Counted from the stretch's first letter, positions 35,548 through 44,673 are shown. The stretch is 54,100 bases of DNA from Affinirhizobium lemnae (GCF_022968395.1 NZ_JALJQZ010000028.1:1-54100); one strand, 5' to 3'. Numbers and translations: made by a program. The notes: generated by a model from the letters alone, not told the origin.

Positions 35548-36593
35548 TGGCGATTGCTATTCCCTCATCAGAGGCTGATACGCTGCTGGCCGAAATGCCG
35601 CTTTGGGGCTCGGAGTTTGAGCACACCTTTGCCAATCACGCGCCCATGGTACTGGCAGCGCTTCAGCGCATTGGTGGTACACCCCGAGAGATGCGTCGCT
35701 TCTTCGATCATTATCGCCGGTCCAAAAAGCTCTTGCCCGCAGGTTCTACGCAGGTCCCGCTGAATGCGCAGACATGGCAAACTGCCCTTGGCATTCGCGC
35801 CCGCGAACCAGACTTGCGCGCGTTTTTCATGGCTGAGGTGGAAGCCCTTGGCATAGCGCAAGCCTTGCGCATCACTCTGCCGGTGTTGGCTCCGGGAATA
35901 GCCGCCAGCGCCTTTCATGCGTTGATGCGCACTGCCTATGGTGTGTTGAGAGACAACAAGCAGGATGTGGGCATTGCTCTGGCCTATTGGGCCGCCACCT
36001 ATCTGCCGCTTCCGCCCAGCCGCGGCGCAAAGCCAGTGACAGATGACCCGGCCCAGGTGCTGGCGTTAACGGCAGCCATAGCGCCATTGCACGATTTGCA
36101 GCTGCATGAACTTCTCTGGCAAAATATTCGTGACTCTACCGCGCTTGCGGAATTCGCACCGGTTGTGGATTGGCTGGAGATAGGGCCAGACACCATGGGG
36201 AGGATGGCCGACGTGGCCATTCGACTGTTTGCCGCAACCCAGCATTTCGCCGCTCTCCATGTGGTCACCGGCCTGCACTGGATCCGGCTGATTGCCCCTT
36301 ATTGCGACCAGACGGTGCTGAACACGATGCTTCGGGTATTCTGGCAGGCAATTGCAGCACTTCTGCCGGAATTGGGTTTTCCCACTTTGCCAAGAGACGA
36401 GGTAGTTGAGCGCTGGCGCGCAATTGCCGCGCCCGAATGGGTGGATATCCACGCGGCGGCGCGCCAAAGCTTTGATGAGCATGATATCAGTATTGCCTTT
36501 TCTGCCCATCAGGAAATGGCGCTCTATGGCGATCCGCTCTACCGCGTCGCTTGCGCACGCAGGCTGGGATTGATTGGAGATTACACGGCATGA
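35547..36593 (+). CDS. Questin-oxidase-like protein (DUF4243 family)
   Basis: A 348-aa protein resembling the questin oxidase/AflY family, whose fungal members open the ring of an anthraquinone by Baeyer-Villiger-type oxidation. Seen here are the N-terminal N-H-A-P-M-V-L-A-A-L-Q-R-I-G-G, A-F-H-A-L-M-R-T-A-Y-G-V near residue 137, A-L-A-Y-W-A-A-T-Y near 160, F-A-A-L-H-V-V-T-G-L-H near 235 and the C-terminal D-E-H-D-I-S-I-A-F-S-A-H. Histidines recur at the family positions. No flavin motif is present, so the cofactor is unclear. The start overlaps the CocE stop by one base (TAATG), and the stop overlaps the amidohydrolase start (ATGA). Confidence 0.7.
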   Translation: MAIAIPSSEADTLLAEMPLWGSEFEHTFANHAPMVLAALQRIGGTPREMRRFFDHYRRSKKLLPAGSTQVPLNAQTWQTALGIRAREPDLRAFFMAEVEALGIAQALRITLPVLAPGIAASAFHALMRTAYGVLRDNKQDVGIALAYWAATYLPLPPSRGAKPVTDDPAQVLALTAAIAPLHDLQLHELLWQNIRDSTALAEFAPVVDWLEIGPDTMGRMADVAIRLFAATQHFAALHVVTGLHWIRLIAPYCDQTVLNTMLRVFWQAIAALLPELGFPTLPRDEVVERWRAIAAPEWVDIHAAARQSFDEHDISIAFSAHQEMALYGDPLYRVACARRLGLIGDYTA

Positions 36594-38188
36594 CGGCAGA
36601 TCTTGCGCAAACAGATTGCATTGTTGAAGCAGGCACCGTCTTGTGCGGGCTGGATGGCAACGGGAACATGCATCTGCGCCATGATGTGGGTATTCGTGTT
36701 GAAAACGGCATGATTGCCCAGATTGGCCCATTGGCCGCTGTGGGGTATGGCCGTGACAGCCTGCCGAGGTTTGGCTCGTCTGAGATGATTGCAATGCCCG
36801 GTCTGGTCAATAGCCATCATCATTTTGGTGTGACACCGCTGATGATGGGCGTGGGCTTTGCGCCGCTGGAGCTATGGCTGCCGCGTTTTCGGGCGATGCG
36901 ATCCGTTGGTGCGCGCCTCGATACGCTTTACTCCGCCATTGAAATGCTGGAAAGCGGCACTACCACCGTGCATCACATTGCCAGTGGGTTGAGCGGCATG
37001 CCAGACGATTGGGATCGTGCGACGGACGCCGTGCTAGGTGCCTATCAAGAGATCGGCATGCGGGTTGGTTATTCCTTCATGATGCGCGACCGCAATATCC
37101 TGACCTACCGTTCGGATGCCGAGGTGCTGGCAACATTGCCCGCCGACATCCGCTACTGGCTAGAGCCGCAGTTGGCGGCCGCAAATGTGCCGACCGCGGA
37201 CTATATGGATTTCTTCAAGGCCAGCCGCAGTAAATGGCAAGGTCGCAACGGGGCCTTCGTGCGCCATCATCTGGCACCGGCCAACCTACACTGGTGCAGC
37301 GATGAAAGCCTGCAAACGATTTTTGCCACCGCCCGCGAGGCTGGCTGCAACATTCACATGCATCTTTTGGAAACAGAGCGGCAGGCGGCTTTTGCCCGCT
37401 CGCAATATGGCTGCTCAGCCGTAGAACACCTGCACGATATTGGTTGTCTGGGGCCGGAACTCACCATTGGCCATGGTAACTGGACCACGCCGCGGGACCT
37501 GGACCTGATAGCAGACCACGGCTGCTGCATTTGCCACAATGCCAGCTCGGGCTTGCGGCTAGGAAGCGGCATTGCACCCGTCAATGCCATGCGCCAACGC
37601 AAGATTGCCGTAGCTCTCGGCATCGATCAATCCAACATAACCGATGATCGCGACATGCTGCTGGAGATGAAACTGGTCTGGGCCTTGCACCGCGACACAA
37701 GTCTTTGGAACGACCGGCCCGATGCAGCAGCGGTGCTGCAAATGGCCAGTGAACATGGTGCAAAAACGGCTGGTTACGGCGGCAGTGTCGGGCGGCTGGA
37801 ACCCGGCCAACGGGCAGACATTGTGCTCTTACGCCGCAGCCGGGTGGCGCGCCCCTTCATTGATGCGCAAACGCCAATCAGCGAAGCAGTGCTGCATCGT
37901 GCCACGAAGGATGCAGTCGATCAGGTGTTCATTGATGGCAGACGTGTGGTGGATGGCGGCAAAGTCACATTGATCGATAGAGAGGCGGTCCTTGCCGAAA
38001 TCTGCGAGAGGCTGGCTGCATCCGAAAGTGATAAAGAGTTGACGGCGCGGACAATGGTCGCTCAACTGATGCCGTATCTTGAGGCTTTCCATCGCGAACA
38101 TCCTTTGCCGCAGACCGAAGGTTCCTATCGCTTCAATGCGATAGGCCAACCCATTGCCCCGCCCGACATAATCACCGCAGACCAATGA
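36590..38188 (+). CDS. Amidohydrolase of the ATZ/TRZ (guanine deaminase-like) group
   Basis: A 532-aa metal-dependent hydrolase. The metal motif H-x-H is H76 and H78 (G-L-V-N-S-H-H-H-F-G). Other ligands are the histidine in H-M-H-L-L-E-T-E-R-Q near 262, the one in I-G-H-G-N-W near 297 and the aspartate in L-G-I-D-Q-S-N-I near 345. The order is that of 8-oxoguanine/hydroxyatrazine deaminases, which remove an amino or other leaving group from a nitrogen heterocycle. It is the last gene of the operon, followed by 59 bases and the convergent dehydratase gene. Its presence argues that the operon substrate contains nitrogen. Confidence 0.85.
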   Translation: MTADLAQTDCIVEAGTVLCGLDGNGNMHLRHDVGIRVENGMIAQIGPLAAVGYGRDSLPRFGSSEMIAMPGLVNSHHHFGVTPLMMGVGFAPLELWLPRFRAMRSVGARLDTLYSAIEMLESGTTTVHHIASGLSGMPDDWDRATDAVLGAYQEIGMRVGYSFMMRDRNILTYRSDAEVLATLPADIRYWLEPQLAAANVPTADYMDFFKASRSKWQGRNGAFVRHHLAPANLHWCSDESLQTIFATAREAGCNIHMHLLETERQAAFARSQYGCSAVEHLHDIGCLGPELTIGHGNWTTPRDLDLIADHGCCICHNASSGLRLGSGIAPVNAMRQRKIAVALGIDQSNITDDRDMLLEMKLVWALHRDTSLWNDRPDAAAVLQMASEHGAKTAGYGGSVGRLEPGQRADIVLLRRSRVARPFIDAQTPISEAVLHRATKDAVDQVFIDGRRVVDGGKVTLIDREAVLAEICERLAASESDKELTARTMVAQLMPYLEAFHREHPLPQTEGSYRFNAIGQPIAPPDIITADQ

Positions 38189-38247
38189 CCAACAAGCTTA
38201 ATCCATTGCTCAACATGCTGACGGGAACCACAACGGCCAGACCCTTT

Positions 38248-39984
38248 TCAGTAAATCTCAGGTTCGCCTGCCGAACGTCCAAAATCGGTTTCCAGAAAAT
38301 CGAAATCGCAGCCTTTATCGGCCTGAGTGACATGCTGGAGAAAGATATGGCCGTAGCCTCTCTCGAACCGGGGCGCAGGCGCGACCCAGGCCGCCTTTCT
38401 TTTCGCAAGTTCACCCTCGTCGACCAGCATATCAAGACGGCGATTGGGGAGATCGAGCCGGACAATATCTCCTGTCTTCAACAGCGCGAGCGGGCCGCCG
38501 ATATAGCTTTCCGGGGCAACATGGAGCACACAAGCGCCATAGGATGTGCCAGACATTCTGGCATCCGAAATTCTAAGCATGTCGCGATGGCCCTGTTTGA
38601 TTAGGGCCTTTGGTATCGGCAGCATGCCCCATTCCGGGAAGCCGGGACCACCATGCGGACCGGCATTTCGCAGCACCATTACATGGTCCGGCGTTATCTC
38701 CAGGTTCTCGTTGTCCACCGCCTTCTTCATCTCAGGATAGCTATCGAAAACCAGGGCCGGACCCTGGTGCACATGGAATTTGGGATCACATGCAGCAGGC
38801 TTGATGACTGCGCCATCCGGGCACAAATTGCCCCGCAGCACGGCGAGCGACCCTTCCTCGTAGACAGGATTGGAGAGCGGCCGGATCACATCCGCATTAT
38901 AGACCTTCGCACCTTGCAGGTTCTCCCCCATCGTCTTGCCGGTAACGGTGAGTGCCGATAAATCGAGGCGATCTTCCATCTGCTTCATGAGCGCCCTCAG
39001 CCCGCCCGCATAGTAGAAATCCTCCATCAGGTAATCCTTGCCGGATGGCCTCACATTGGCGATGAGCGGGGTTATGCGTCCCAGAGCGTCCAGATCATCC
39101 AGCGTCAGATTGATGCCTGCACGTCTCGCCATAGCGATGAGATGGACGACGGCATTGGTGGAACAGCCGGTTGCCATGGCGACGACGGCGGCGTTGCGGC
39201 AAGCGGCCTCGGTTATGATTTGATCCGGCGTCAGATCCTCCCATACCATTTCCACGATCCGGCGCCCACAGGCTGCCGACATGCGCTGATGCTCAGAATC
39301 GACCGCTGGAATCGAGGAGGCGCCGGGCAGTGTAAGCCCCATGGCATCGGCTATGGCCGTCATCGTGGAAGCGGTCCCCATCGTCATGCAGGTTCCGGCG
39401 GAGCGAGCGATACCGCCCTGAATACCGAGCCATTCCGCATCAGAAATATTGCCTGCACGGCGCTCGTCCCAATATTTCCACGCATCGGAACCGGACCCAA
39501 GCGGTTTACCCGCATAGTTGCCACGCAGCATTGGGCCCGCCGGAAGATAGATCATTGGAACGCCAGCAGAAATCGCGCCCATGACCAGACCCGGCGTGGT
39601 CTTGTCGCAACCACCCATCAGCACGACGCCATCCAGCGGATGACAGCGGATCATCTCCTCGGTCTCTATGGCGAGCAGATTACGATAGAGCATGGAAGTC
39701 GGCTTGATGAAGCTTTCATCGACCGAAAGCGATGGCAGTTCGACGGCAAATGCACCAGCTTGGAGGACACCGCGCTTCACATCCTGAACACGCTCGCGAA
39801 AGTGTGCGTGGCAGGTGTTGAGTTCAGACCAGGTGTTCAGAACGCCAATGATAGGTCGATTGGCGAAGTCTTCTTCCCCGTAGCCAAGCTGCATCATGCG
39901 CGAGCGGTGGCCGAAGCTGCGTAAATCATCTGGCGTAAACCAGCGTGCAGACCTCAAATCTTCCGGCTTCTTCCGTTCCCGCAT
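38248..39984 (-). CDS. IlvD/Edd-family sugar-acid dehydratase
   Basis: A 578-aa Fe-S dehydratase, probably cytoplasmic, resembling L-arabinonate/D-xylonate dehydratase. The three cluster cysteines fall at C58 (L-N-T-C-H), C126 (G-G-C-D-K-T-T-P) and C199 (A-G-T-C-M-T-M-G), essentially the spacing known for the Rhizobium L-arabinonate enzyme. D-A-R-M-S-G-T near 480 is the C-terminal active-site loop. Start 39984 follows AGGAG. It is divergent from a GntR gene that is in turn followed by an HpcH/HpaI aldolase, fitting a pathway in which a sugar acid is dehydrated to a 2-keto-3-deoxy acid and then cleaved. The exact sugar acid is not readable. Confidence 0.88.
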   Translation of the reverse strand: MRERKKPEDLRSARWFTPDDLRSFGHRSRMMQLGYGEEDFANRPIIGVLNTWSELNTCHAHFRERVQDVKRGVLQAGAFAVELPSLSVDESFIKPTSMLYRNLLAIETEEMIRCHPLDGVVLMGGCDKTTPGLVMGAISAGVPMIYLPAGPMLRGNYAGKPLGSGSDAWKYWDERRAGNISDAEWLGIQGGIARSAGTCMTMGTASTMTAIADAMGLTLPGASSIPAVDSEHQRMSAACGRRIVEMVWEDLTPDQIITEAACRNAAVVAMATGCSTNAVVHLIAMARRAGINLTLDDLDALGRITPLIANVRPSGKDYLMEDFYYAGGLRALMKQMEDRLDLSALTVTGKTMGENLQGAKVYNADVIRPLSNPVYEEGSLAVLRGNLCPDGAVIKPAACDPKFHVHQGPALVFDSYPEMKKAVDNENLEITPDHVMVLRNAGPHGGPGFPEWGMLPIPKALIKQGHRDMLRISDARMSGTSYGACVLHVAPESYIGGPLALLKTGDIVRLDLPNRRLDMLVDEGELAKRKAAWVAPAPRFERGYGHIFLQHVTQADKGCDFDFLETDFGRSAGEPEIY

Positions 39985-40043
39985 GGCAAATTCTCCTGAT
40001 TGCGCACGGGAAGGATCCTCCACCTCGCCCGTCTCTACACTAA

Positions 40044-40063
40044 TACACTAAAACATCAGTGCA
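40044..40063. promoter_or_regulatory. Candidate GntR operator between dehydratase and regulator
   Basis: TACACT and AGTGCA form an imperfect inverted repeat (5 of 6) around AAAACATC. A partial direct copy, ACACTAAT, lies just upstream at 40037-40044. The site is centred in the 125-base divergent gap, 47 bases before the GntR start. It is weakly symmetric and is proposed only by position. Confidence 0.35.
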
Positions 40064-40109
40064 TCAAATTCTGTTTCGATCTATAGTCCGGTGGGCGGCA
40101 GGAGGGTGT

Positions 40110-40844
40110 ATGGCAAAAACGCGAGAACCGGTGCTGGACAGATCCCGCCAAGTGGCGGTGCAGATCCTCGATATCTTGCGGGAACGCATTCTGTCTCTGG
40201 AACTGGAACCGGGACAGCCTGTGTCCAGACATACTCTCCAGAACGAGTTCGCGGTCAGCCAGACACCTGTTCGAGACGCGTTGCTGCACCTGAAGGAAGA
40301 GGGATTGATCGACATCTTCCCGCAATATGCGACGCGTGTTTCGCGAATCGATATCGGCCACGCGCGGCAGGCCCAGTTTCTGAGACTATCGATCGAAGCC
40401 GAAGCATTGCGGCGTTTGACAGTCAAAAACTCAACGGCAACCGCCGATCAACTGGATGAACTCATTGCGCTTCAGGAGCGATTTGCCGAACCTGAGACCT
40501 ATGGCCGGTTCGAAGACCTGGATCGTGCTTTTCACCGCGTACTTTACCTGCAAACCGGGATCGACCGCCTGTGGGATGTTGTGAGGGCGCAATCGGTCCA
40601 CCTCGATCGTCTGCGGCGTTTGAACCTTCCTATGCCTGGAAAACTGCAGTCTCTGATCGGCGATCACAAAGCAATTGCTCAGGCTGTCAGGCGTTCCGAC
40701 GTCGAGGGAGCGGTCAGTGCCTTGCGTGAACATCTGTCTGGGACGCTATCAATCGTGCACGAAATACGCACGCGATTTCCAGATTATATTGTGGACGAGG
40801 CCGAACAGGACAGGCACGTTCCATCTAAAAATGCGGATTCATGA
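40110..40844 (+). CDS. GntR-family (FCD-domain) transcriptional regulator
   Basis: A 244-aa regulator. The winged helix (residues about 10-75) shows L-E-P-G-Q-P-V-S-R-H-T-L-Q-N-E-F-A-V-S-Q-T-P-V-R-D-A-L. The FCD domain follows with R-L-S-I-E-A-E-A-L-R-R, a metal-type D-L-D-R-A-F-H-R and L-I-G-D-H-K-A-I. Start 40110 follows GGAGGG. It sits between the divergent dehydratase and the aldolase encoded 18 bases downstream, so it is expected to control both, responding to a sugar acid or its keto-deoxy product. Confidence 0.9.
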   Translation: MAKTREPVLDRSRQVAVQILDILRERILSLELEPGQPVSRHTLQNEFAVSQTPVRDALLHLKEEGLIDIFPQYATRVSRIDIGHARQAQFLRLSIEAEALRRLTVKNSTATADQLDELIALQERFAEPETYGRFEDLDRAFHRVLYLQTGIDRLWDVVRAQSVHLDRLRRLNLPMPGKLQSLIGDHKAIAQAVRRSDVEGAVSALREHLSGTLSIVHEIRTRFPDYIVDEAEQDRHVPSKNADS

Positions 40845-40862
40845 GAGTTAGGAAGGCGTAAC

Positions 40863-41642
40863 ATGCGCGCGAACCGGATCAGGCAATTGTGGGCGGCAGG
40901 TCAACCGGTGCTCAACGGGTGGCTTTCGTTCGCGTGTCCGTTCACGGCCGAAGTCATGGCGGCGCAGGGCTATGACAGCCTGACGATAGATATGCAACAC
41001 GGCATGGTAGACTTCATGACCAGCCTTGGAATGATGCAGGCTATGAGTGCCTCTGGCGTCGTGCCCATGGCCAGAGTAGCCTGGCTCGATCCTGTCGAAA
41101 TCATGCGTATTCTCGATGCTGGCGCCTATGGCATCATCTGCCCCATGATCGAAACGCGAGAGGATGCCGAGAGATTGGTTTCCTACGTTCGCTATCCCCC
41201 GACAGGCGTGCGCAGCTTCGGCCCTTCACGCGCAGTCTTTTCGGCAGGCGCCGATTATGGCGAGCGGGCAGACGAGGAAGTATTGTGCTTCGCCATGATC
41301 GAAACCCGCAAGGGTTTTGACAATATGGAAGAAATCGCATCAACGCCGGGACTGGATGGGCTGTACATCGGTCCGGCCGACCTTGCGCTCGCTCTGACGG
41401 GGCGGACCTATCGCACCGGTTTCGATAGAACCGAGCCGCAATTGATCGACGCCATCGTGAAAATCCGGGAGGCCGCACATGCGGCCGGAATTCGCGCCGC
41501 CTTGCATTGCGGCTCAGCATCCTATGCCGCCCAGGCGACCGGTTGGAAGTTCGATCTGCTGACCGTCAGCAACGACGTGCGGCTTCTCGCTGCGGCGGCA
41601 CGTACGAGCGTGGAAGAATTCAGAAAGACGGCAAAGATCTGA
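40863..41642 (+). CDS. HpcH/HpaI-family class II aldolase
   Basis: A 259-aa metal-dependent pyruvate aldolase. T-I-D-M-Q-H-G near residue 41 holds the catalytic histidine. Pyruvate and metal contacts are suggested by A-R-V-A-W near 71, the glutamate in C-F-A-M-I-E-T near 144 and the aspartate in Y-I-G-P-A-D-L-A near 170. Relatives cleave 2-keto-3-deoxy sugar acids or 4-hydroxy-2-oxoheptanedioate to pyruvate plus an aldehyde. Next to the IlvD/Edd dehydratase it probably cleaves that enzyme's product. It is co-transcribed with the GntR gene. Confidence 0.87.
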   Translation: MRANRIRQLWAAGQPVLNGWLSFACPFTAEVMAAQGYDSLTIDMQHGMVDFMTSLGMMQAMSASGVVPMARVAWLDPVEIMRILDAGAYGIICPMIETREDAERLVSYVRYPPTGVRSFGPSRAVFSAGADYGERADEEVLCFAMIETRKGFDNMEEIASTPGLDGLYIGPADLALALTGRTYRTGFDRTEPQLIDAIVKIREAAHAAGIRAALHCGSASYAAQATGWKFDLLTVSNDVRLLAAAARTSVEEFRKTAKI

Positions 41643-41647
41643 GCCGA

Positions 41648-42187
41648 TCAATCAGAAACGGGCTTCCTGGGCTTTGATCGCTTGGGCTGAAACTCGACCA
41701 GAAGCGATTTCAACTCGATCTCGCGAATGCGCCGCGCCGCTTCATCCGGGCTAACCCAGGCAATGTGGCGCTCGCCCTTTTCCTTGAATTGCTCGCGCAT
41801 CTCCGTCACTTCTATCTGGAAGACATCCACGACACAGGGTACGACATTTCCGTCATCGAGAAGCTTCAGATAGGTATAGCGCCCTATCGGCTTCTTCCTG
41901 ACATCGCCCCGAACGCCCGCCTCTTCCCATGCTTCGATGGCTGCAGCCTCATGCGGCTTCTTTTTCTTCATCGGCCAGCCCTTGGGGATGACCCAGCGAC
42001 CGCTGTCACGTGTCGTCACAACGACGATCTCGACGCTCTTCCCATCAGCGGTGCGGCGAAAACAGAGAGCGGCATATTGCTGGCGAAAAGAGCCGGAGAA
42101 CAATTTGTCCGGCACGCCTGCAAGCTGCCTCAGCAATGATGGTGCTTTGCTTTCCCGCAGTTTTGGGGTCTTTTTGGTGGATCTCAT
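41648..42187 (-). CDS. NUDIX hydrolase (diphosphoinositol-polyphosphate-phosphohydrolase-like)
   Basis: A 179-aa pyrophosphohydrolase. The Nudix box lies at about residues 79-101 and reads G-W-P-M-K then H-E-A-A-A-I-E-A-W-E-E-A-G-V, with the key E-A-W-E-E acids present; the usual arginine before them is isoleucine. R-W-V-I-P-K-G-W-P is typical of the DIPP/MutT-like subgroup common in Rhizobiales. Start 42187 is the likeliest ATG; a longer frame to 42316 exists. It converges on the aldolase with a five-base gap and looks functionally independent. Residues 42317-42503 upstream hold no gene. Confidence 0.85.
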   Translation of the reverse strand: MRSTKKTPKLRESKAPSLLRQLAGVPDKLFSGSFRQQYAALCFRRTADGKSVEIVVVTTRDSGRWVIPKGWPMKKKKPHEAAAIEAWEEAGVRGDVRKKPIGRYTYLKLLDDGNVVPCVVDVFQIEVTEMREQFKEKGERHIAWVSPDEAARRIREIELKSLLVEFQPKRSKPRKPVSD

Positions 42188-42503
42188 CACTTCAGATCGT
42201 TGCAAACATGCGGAAACAAGCCCTGGCCACGTTCTTATGACACATTTGTGGCGGCTTGTGATCGTCGAAAGCGTTTCAGCCATGATGAGTAACGGTGTTT
42301 GCCGACGCGGGGGCAAGACGGCCTCCTCGGATTCCTGGGAGCGCGCACTGTAACTGTTCTGTCGCAGGCTGCGGTCTACTCGGGAAGATGCTAGACGACG
42401 ATTTTCGCGCCAATTGCGAGCGCATCGTCAGCCGAGAAATAATACTGTCAAAATCATAGGGAAATCAGGACCGACTTGAGAAAACGTTTTCCATACCGGC
42501 GAT

Positions 42504-43235
42504 TTAACCTCGCTCGGCTTCGCCCGGTTCAAATCGGGCGACCAGCGTGTGACGCTCGCCCGGATAGGTCAGCCTGACGGCCGTGACCGGACCATCAGAG
42601 CCCCAGGTACGTCGGCAAATGACAAGGCATGCTGTCTGTCTCGCAATTTGCAACATCTTGGCCAGTTCCGCATTGGCGGAGACGGCTTCAATTCGATGCT
42701 CCGCCGCATTCCACGGAACTCGGCTGACCAGCCAGGGGCCTGCTGCCGATCGGGAGAAATCTTCATCGGCGGCTTCCGGAACGCAATTGAGGTTGATCAA
42801 CCGCTGCTCAAGACAGAAGGGCTTGCCATCCGCCTCATGAAGGCAGGTAAGATCCAGAAGCTCTGTCCCAGGTTCGACGTCGATACGTTGACGATCCGCC
42901 TCCGTCGCCGCTCTTCTGCTGCGAGCGAGCAGACGATAGCTGTAGTGTTGTCGCAGCGATTTAACTTCGGCCTCGATGTCGTGAATCTGCAAGACAGCCG
43001 CCTGAGCCACAGGCTGCGACACGAAGCTGCCGGACTTCTTTCGACGCTCGATCATTCCGGCACGCGCAAGCTGCGTCAGCACCTTGTTCGCGGTCATACG
43101 CGAGCAGCCGTACTGCTCCGCCAGATCCACCTCGAATGGCAGACGGTGGCCCGGCGGCCACTCTCCGGACAGAATGCGACGTTCGATATCGCCAAGGATA
43201 CGATTGTGGAGCGTTCCGTCCTTTTCGGTCTTCAT
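42504..43235 (-). CDS. hutC: Histidine utilisation repressor HutC
   Basis: A 243-aa GntR-family repressor of the HutC branch. The winged helix (residues about 8-75) has L-P-F-E-V-D-L-A-E-Q-Y-G-C-S-R-M-T-A-N-K-V-L and R-R-K-K-S-G-S-F-V. The UTRA effector domain (about 95-235) binds urocanate in characterised HutC proteins. Its start overlaps the hutF stop (ATGA), so both are transcribed leftward from the divergent hut promoter, giving autoregulation. The palindrome at 44637 is the expected binding site. Confidence 0.93.
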   Translation of the reverse strand: MKTEKDGTLHNRILGDIERRILSGEWPPGHRLPFEVDLAEQYGCSRMTANKVLTQLARAGMIERRKKSGSFVSQPVAQAAVLQIHDIEAEVKSLRQHYSYRLLARSRRAATEADRQRIDVEPGTELLDLTCLHEADGKPFCLEQRLINLNCVPEAADEDFSRSAAGPWLVSRVPWNAAEHRIEAVSANAELAKMLQIARQTACLVICRRTWGSDGPVTAVRLTYPGERHTLVARFEPGEAERG

Positions 43236-44581
43236 TGGCTCATCAGTTCCTGCATTGCCCGACGGAAGCGATTATCGATCCGGTCGCGATGAATATGGCG
43301 CCCCTGCTCGACCATTTTTCGACCGGCGGACCAGACACAATCCACGGTAACAGTTTCAGCAAATATCCAACTATCGAGAATTTGGTCATCTGACAAATGA
43401 GGAACAGAAGATACATCCAAAGAGATAAAGTCAGCGTCTGAGCCAGCCTGTATCGAGGCCGCTGCGTTCAATGCGCGTGCACCGCCGCGCGCCGCTTCTT
43501 CAAAGAGCGCCCTGCCGGTGGAACGACCAGGATCCGTCAGCGCGTTGCGGGAGCGAAGCCCAAGGCGCTGAGAATATTCAAGCTGGCGAAGTTCCTGAGC
43601 GACCGAGATGAGAACGTTTGAATCCGAGCCTACCCCCCATCTGCCTCCAGCAGAGCGGAACCGGACGCCATCGAAAATGCCGTCACCCAGATTTGCCTCG
43701 GTGATCGGGCAGAGACCGGCAATCGCGCCTCGCTTCGCCATCTCGACGGTTTCCGCCTCCAGCATATGTGTTGCGTGAATGAGGCACCAGCGCTCGTCAA
43801 CCGGCATATTATGCAGCAGCCATTCCACCGGCCGGGCACCGAGTGACTCCTTGCAGTCTTCGACTTCCTTCACCTGCTCCGACACATGAATGTGGATTGG
43901 ACCCTGCTTTGCAAGGGGCACAAGAGCTGTGAGTTCATCTGGAGTTGCAGCGCGCAGACTATGGGGCGCTATGCCGAGTTGTCCGTTCGGCAGGCTTTCG
44001 ATAAGCGTCCGGCACGCCTCCATCTGCCGGTTGAATGCCTCCAGATCATGAATGAAACGGCGCTGACCTTCGCTCGGCGCTGCGCCACCGAAACCGGAAT
44101 GCGCATAAAATACGGGCAGCAAGGTTAGTGATATCCCAGCATCCGCGCTTGCAGCGGCAACCCGCTCGGCCATTTCGGCGATATTCGCATAGTGCTGGCC
44201 GTCTTTGTCGTGATGCAGATAGTGAAATTCACCGACACGACTGAAGCCCGCTTCAAGCATTTCCATGTAGAGCTGCGCAGCCACCGCCTCGACCTGATCC
44301 GGGCTCATCGAGAGCGCGAACCGGTACATCAGGGTGCGCCAGCTCCAGAACGAATCGTCTCCTGGGCCCCTCACCTCTGCAAGCCCGGCCATGGCGCGCT
44401 GAAACGCATGACTGTGCAGGTTTGGAACCGCAGGCAAAAGCAGATTGCATGTCTCATCATCCGTCTGGGCAGTCACGCCGGACGCGACTGAATGTATCTG
44501 GCCATACGCCACTTCGATGCGCACATCGCTGGCCCAGCCCTGCGGCAAGAGCGCCCTTTTCGCGTGAATGGCAGTGCGCAT
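43232..44581 (-). CDS. hutF: Formimidoylglutamate deiminase HutF
   Basis: A 449-aa amidohydrolase-superfamily enzyme converting N-formimino-L-glutamate to N-formyl-L-glutamate and ammonia. The metal motif is [11 protein letters not shown] near residue 56. [24 protein letters not shown] and V-G-S-D-S-N-V follow in the family order. Start 44581 follows AGGA. With HutG it forms the deiminase branch of histidine degradation. Confidence 0.93.
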   Translation of the reverse strand: MRTAIHAKRALLPQGWASDVRIEVAYGQIHSVASGVTAQTDDETCNLLLPAVPNLHSHAFQRAMAGLAEVRGPGDDSFWSWRTLMYRFALSMSPDQVEAVAAQLYMEMLEAGFSRVGEFHYLHHDKDGQHYANIAEMAERVAAASADAGISLTLLPVFYAHSGFGGAAPSEGQRRFIHDLEAFNRQMEACRTLIESLPNGQLGIAPHSLRAATPDELTALVPLAKQGPIHIHVSEQVKEVEDCKESLGARPVEWLLHNMPVDERWCLIHATHMLEAETVEMAKRGAIAGLCPITEANLGDGIFDGVRFRSAGGRWGVGSDSNVLISVAQELRQLEYSQRLGLRSRNALTDPGRSTGRALFEEAARGGARALNAAASIQAGSDADFISLDVSSVPHLSDDQILDSWIFAETVTVDCVWSAGRKMVEQGRHIHRDRIDNRFRRAMQELMSQ

Positions 44582-44636
44582 CTTCAATTCCTCCGGATCA
44601 GGTTTTTCAATTTTGTCTCTTGCGAAGAGAATTATC

Positions 44637-44648
44637 ATGTATATACAT
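44637..44648. promoter_or_regulatory. HutC-type operator in the divergent hut promoter
   Basis: ATGTATATACAT is a perfect 12-base palindrome, extended as TCATGTATATACATTA. Its core TGTATATACA matches the known HutC recognition core. It lies in the 92-base gap between hutF and hutI, 26 bases before the hutI start, where bound HutC would block both promoters. Confidence 0.75.
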
Positions 44649-44673
44649 TATAGGCAATCGGGAAGGTGGAGCC

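Noticed and set aside
39142..39924. 260-codon plus-strand frame inside the dehydratase gene
   Set aside because: It lies opposite conserved Fe-S dehydratase coding sequence and has no recognisable domain.
42317..42503. Possible small RNA or leader between the NUDIX gene and hutC
   Set aside because: No stable hairpin with a U-tract or conserved-looking element was found by eye.
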